The translations under genes were made by a program, and so were the position numbers. Shown piece by piece: positions 62,846-64,000 of a stretch of DNA of 64,000 nt. Position 1 is the first letter of the stretch. Each line of letters opens with the position of its first letter. The notes beneath the pieces were generated by a model. That model worked only from the letters and a program-made list of their open reading frames with translations, had not been told where the DNA came from and searched no databases. This stretch comes from Rotaria socialis (taxonomy: Eukaryota > Rotifera > Eurotatoria > Philodinida > Philodinidae): contig CAJNYU010000474.1 in NCBI GenBank assembly GCA_905331475.1, positions 62,001-126,000 on the forward strand, given 5' to 3'.

Positions 62846-63716
62846 TGATAATAAACAAGAGTCTGTCATTTTTAATGGGATAAGTATTAGAAATAAATTA
62901 TGAAATCATTGTATTTACATTTATCTAGACACGCTAAGTAATTTAATATCAATAAACGTAATTCAGTAAAAATTTCGATGTCTATCGAATACTGTGTTAT
63001 TATTTTTGTAGACCTGATTGGTATAGACGTGTGTGTTCGAAGAAAATGTTTAGTATCAGTTTAAATTGAACTCTTTATCTTACATCGACAAAATCGTAAA
63101 TGGATAGACAGGACTATTTTCGAATGTTTTTTAGAGTCTCAAATAAACTACGAGCTCGTTAAAAATATTCTAATTGGTTCTTATCATCGTTTTTTCTTTG
63201 CTATAATTCATAAATTAAAGAATTATCAATCTTAATTAGCATCTACATAATCTATTACCGTTGTTGACTTGAAGGCGAATTCTTCTAGATTAGTGTCAGA
63301 GAATAAACAATTAACATAAATATAAGGCATTCGTTTCGAAAATAAAAATTGATATTCAATATTATTTGAAGTACTAAAACAAAGATTGTACTAAATAGAT
63401 AAATTGTTTATGTAAGGTTTTACGAACACCAATGCTAAACTAATGTTTGTTAATAATGATGATATAGATTACAGAAAATTTAATTTCTTGACTTAATTTA
63501 TTTTCAAAAGAGGATTTTGTGCGTATAAATATTTCAGAAAAAAATACTTACTAGATGTGTCATGAAAATCAATTAAAGAAAAAGTCATTTTTATCTTCAA
63601 ATGAATTGTAAATCTTTTTTTCTCTTTATTCAATTATTGATCCGATCTCATATTAAAAAGAAAAAAACAACAAACAAAACATAGAAAAGAGCCTATATAT
63701 TTGTACACAAATAAAA
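62846..63716. other. Intergenic, convergent 3' ends of RENBP and COX11
   Basis: No gene seen. The flanking genes converge here, so it should contain two polyadenylation regions. AATAAA-like sequences occur near 62890 and 63310. Confidence 0.5.
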
Positions 63717-64000
63717 CTACGAAGTAACAGTTTTTATTTTCTCAGCATGTCGATGAGAATATGGTAATGCTTCACTTGGTTTTAATTTAATATGAGGTTT
63801 TGTTGGATCGCCACCCATCAACGCCAAATGTTCTGTTCCTTTGCTTTCAAAAAATGTATAAGATAAACTAATATCTTGAACACCTTGTAAATTAGGATCA
63901 CGCAGAAATTCCGGATCAATATAAAAAAATACTGGCATATCAATTTCTTCACCTGGTTCTAGACGTTGCTCTTCAAAACAAAAACATTGAATTTTATTAA
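63717..64000 (-). CDS. COX11: COX11 (cytochrome c oxidase assembly, copper chaperone), 3' part
   Basis: The minus-strand frame ends at 63717 and runs off the right edge. It begins within the window at NKIQCFCFEEQRLEPGEEID. The CFCF motif provides the two Cys that bind Cu(I) for delivery to the CuB site of cytochrome oxidase in the mitochondrial inner membrane/intermembrane space. It continues MPVFFYIDPEFLRDPNL and DISLSYTFFESKG, both typical of COX11. A tail of about 35 residues (HLALMGGDPTKPHIKLKP...) is longer than the usual end. The N-terminal transit peptide and transmembrane helix must lie beyond 64000. Confidence 0.93.
   Translation of the reverse strand, partial: NKIQCFCFEEQRLEPGEEIDMPVFFYIDPEFLRDPNLQGVQDISLSYTFFESKGTEHLALMGGDPTKPHIKLKPSEALPYSHRHAEKIKTVTS

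Noticed and set aside
1..64000. CRISPR arrays, bacterial operons, tRNA and rRNA genes
   Set aside because: No regularly spaced repeats with spacers and no rRNA-like block were seen. A scan by eye for the tRNA T-arm motif GGTTCGAATC gave nothing usable, though tRNAs can be missed without a covariance search.

Overview
The window looks like nuclear DNA of a bdelloid rotifer. It is AT-rich and its genes are metazoan in type. Most are split by short GT-AG introns of about 50-80 bp, with a minority of long ones. A degenerate Penelope-like (Athena-type) reverse transcriptase fragment sits next to a short run of the hexamer TGTGGG, which I recall as the bdelloid telomeric repeat. The genus cannot be fixed from sequence alone. 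Exon boundaries were worked out by hand from reading frame, phase and splice signals. They are predictions, and no transcript was seen.

Region by region. 1-873: a long imperfect hairpin, no gene. 874-2001: intronless TMEM184-type membrane protein (+). 2126-7278: a repeat-rich block containing a TIR element, a tandem duplication with telomere-like repeats, a broken Penelope-like element (-) and a short hAT derivative with a remnant of the transposase C-terminus. 7787-11338: a five-exon tail-anchored protein of unknown function (+); one of its possible exons lies inside a MITE. 12317-15562: U-box/VWA/Vint (Hint) protein (+). 17643-18760: single-pass membrane protein (-). 20064-21183: EF-hand protein (+). 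24067-25496: a PEBP gene followed by an N-terminally shortened PEBP paralogue (+). 25712-28338: an aerolysin/ETX-MTX2-like protein (-) with a possible alternative first exon at 29424-29438. 33383-35740: AGPAT3/4/5-type lysophospholipid acyltransferase (+). 36120-48015: a PX-PH-HKD phospholipase D of the PLD1/2 class (-), with an unusually long linker between its two HKD halves. 48016-53786: gene-poor, with a probable deleted DNA transposon at about 50066-50650. 53787-56958: multi-CUB/LDLa type I membrane protein (+). 57834-58388: intracellular cystatin (-). 60656-60833: hAT-type MITE. 61625-62845: N-acylglucosamine 2-epimerase (+). 63717-64000: 3' part of COX11 (-), cut by the window edge.

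The genes do not form an operon or a pathway cluster. The AGPAT gene (makes phosphatidic acid by acylation) and the PLD gene (releases phosphatidic acid from phosphatidylcholine) lie next to each other and converge, with 379 bp between their stop codons. This is probably coincidental but worth noting. The most unusual points are the telomere-like junction beside the Penelope-like fragment, the candidate MITE-derived cassette exon, the U-box/VWA/Vint architecture, the aerolysin-like gene, the truncated PEBP paralogue, and the small-ORF element with inverted GATCAGT clusters.
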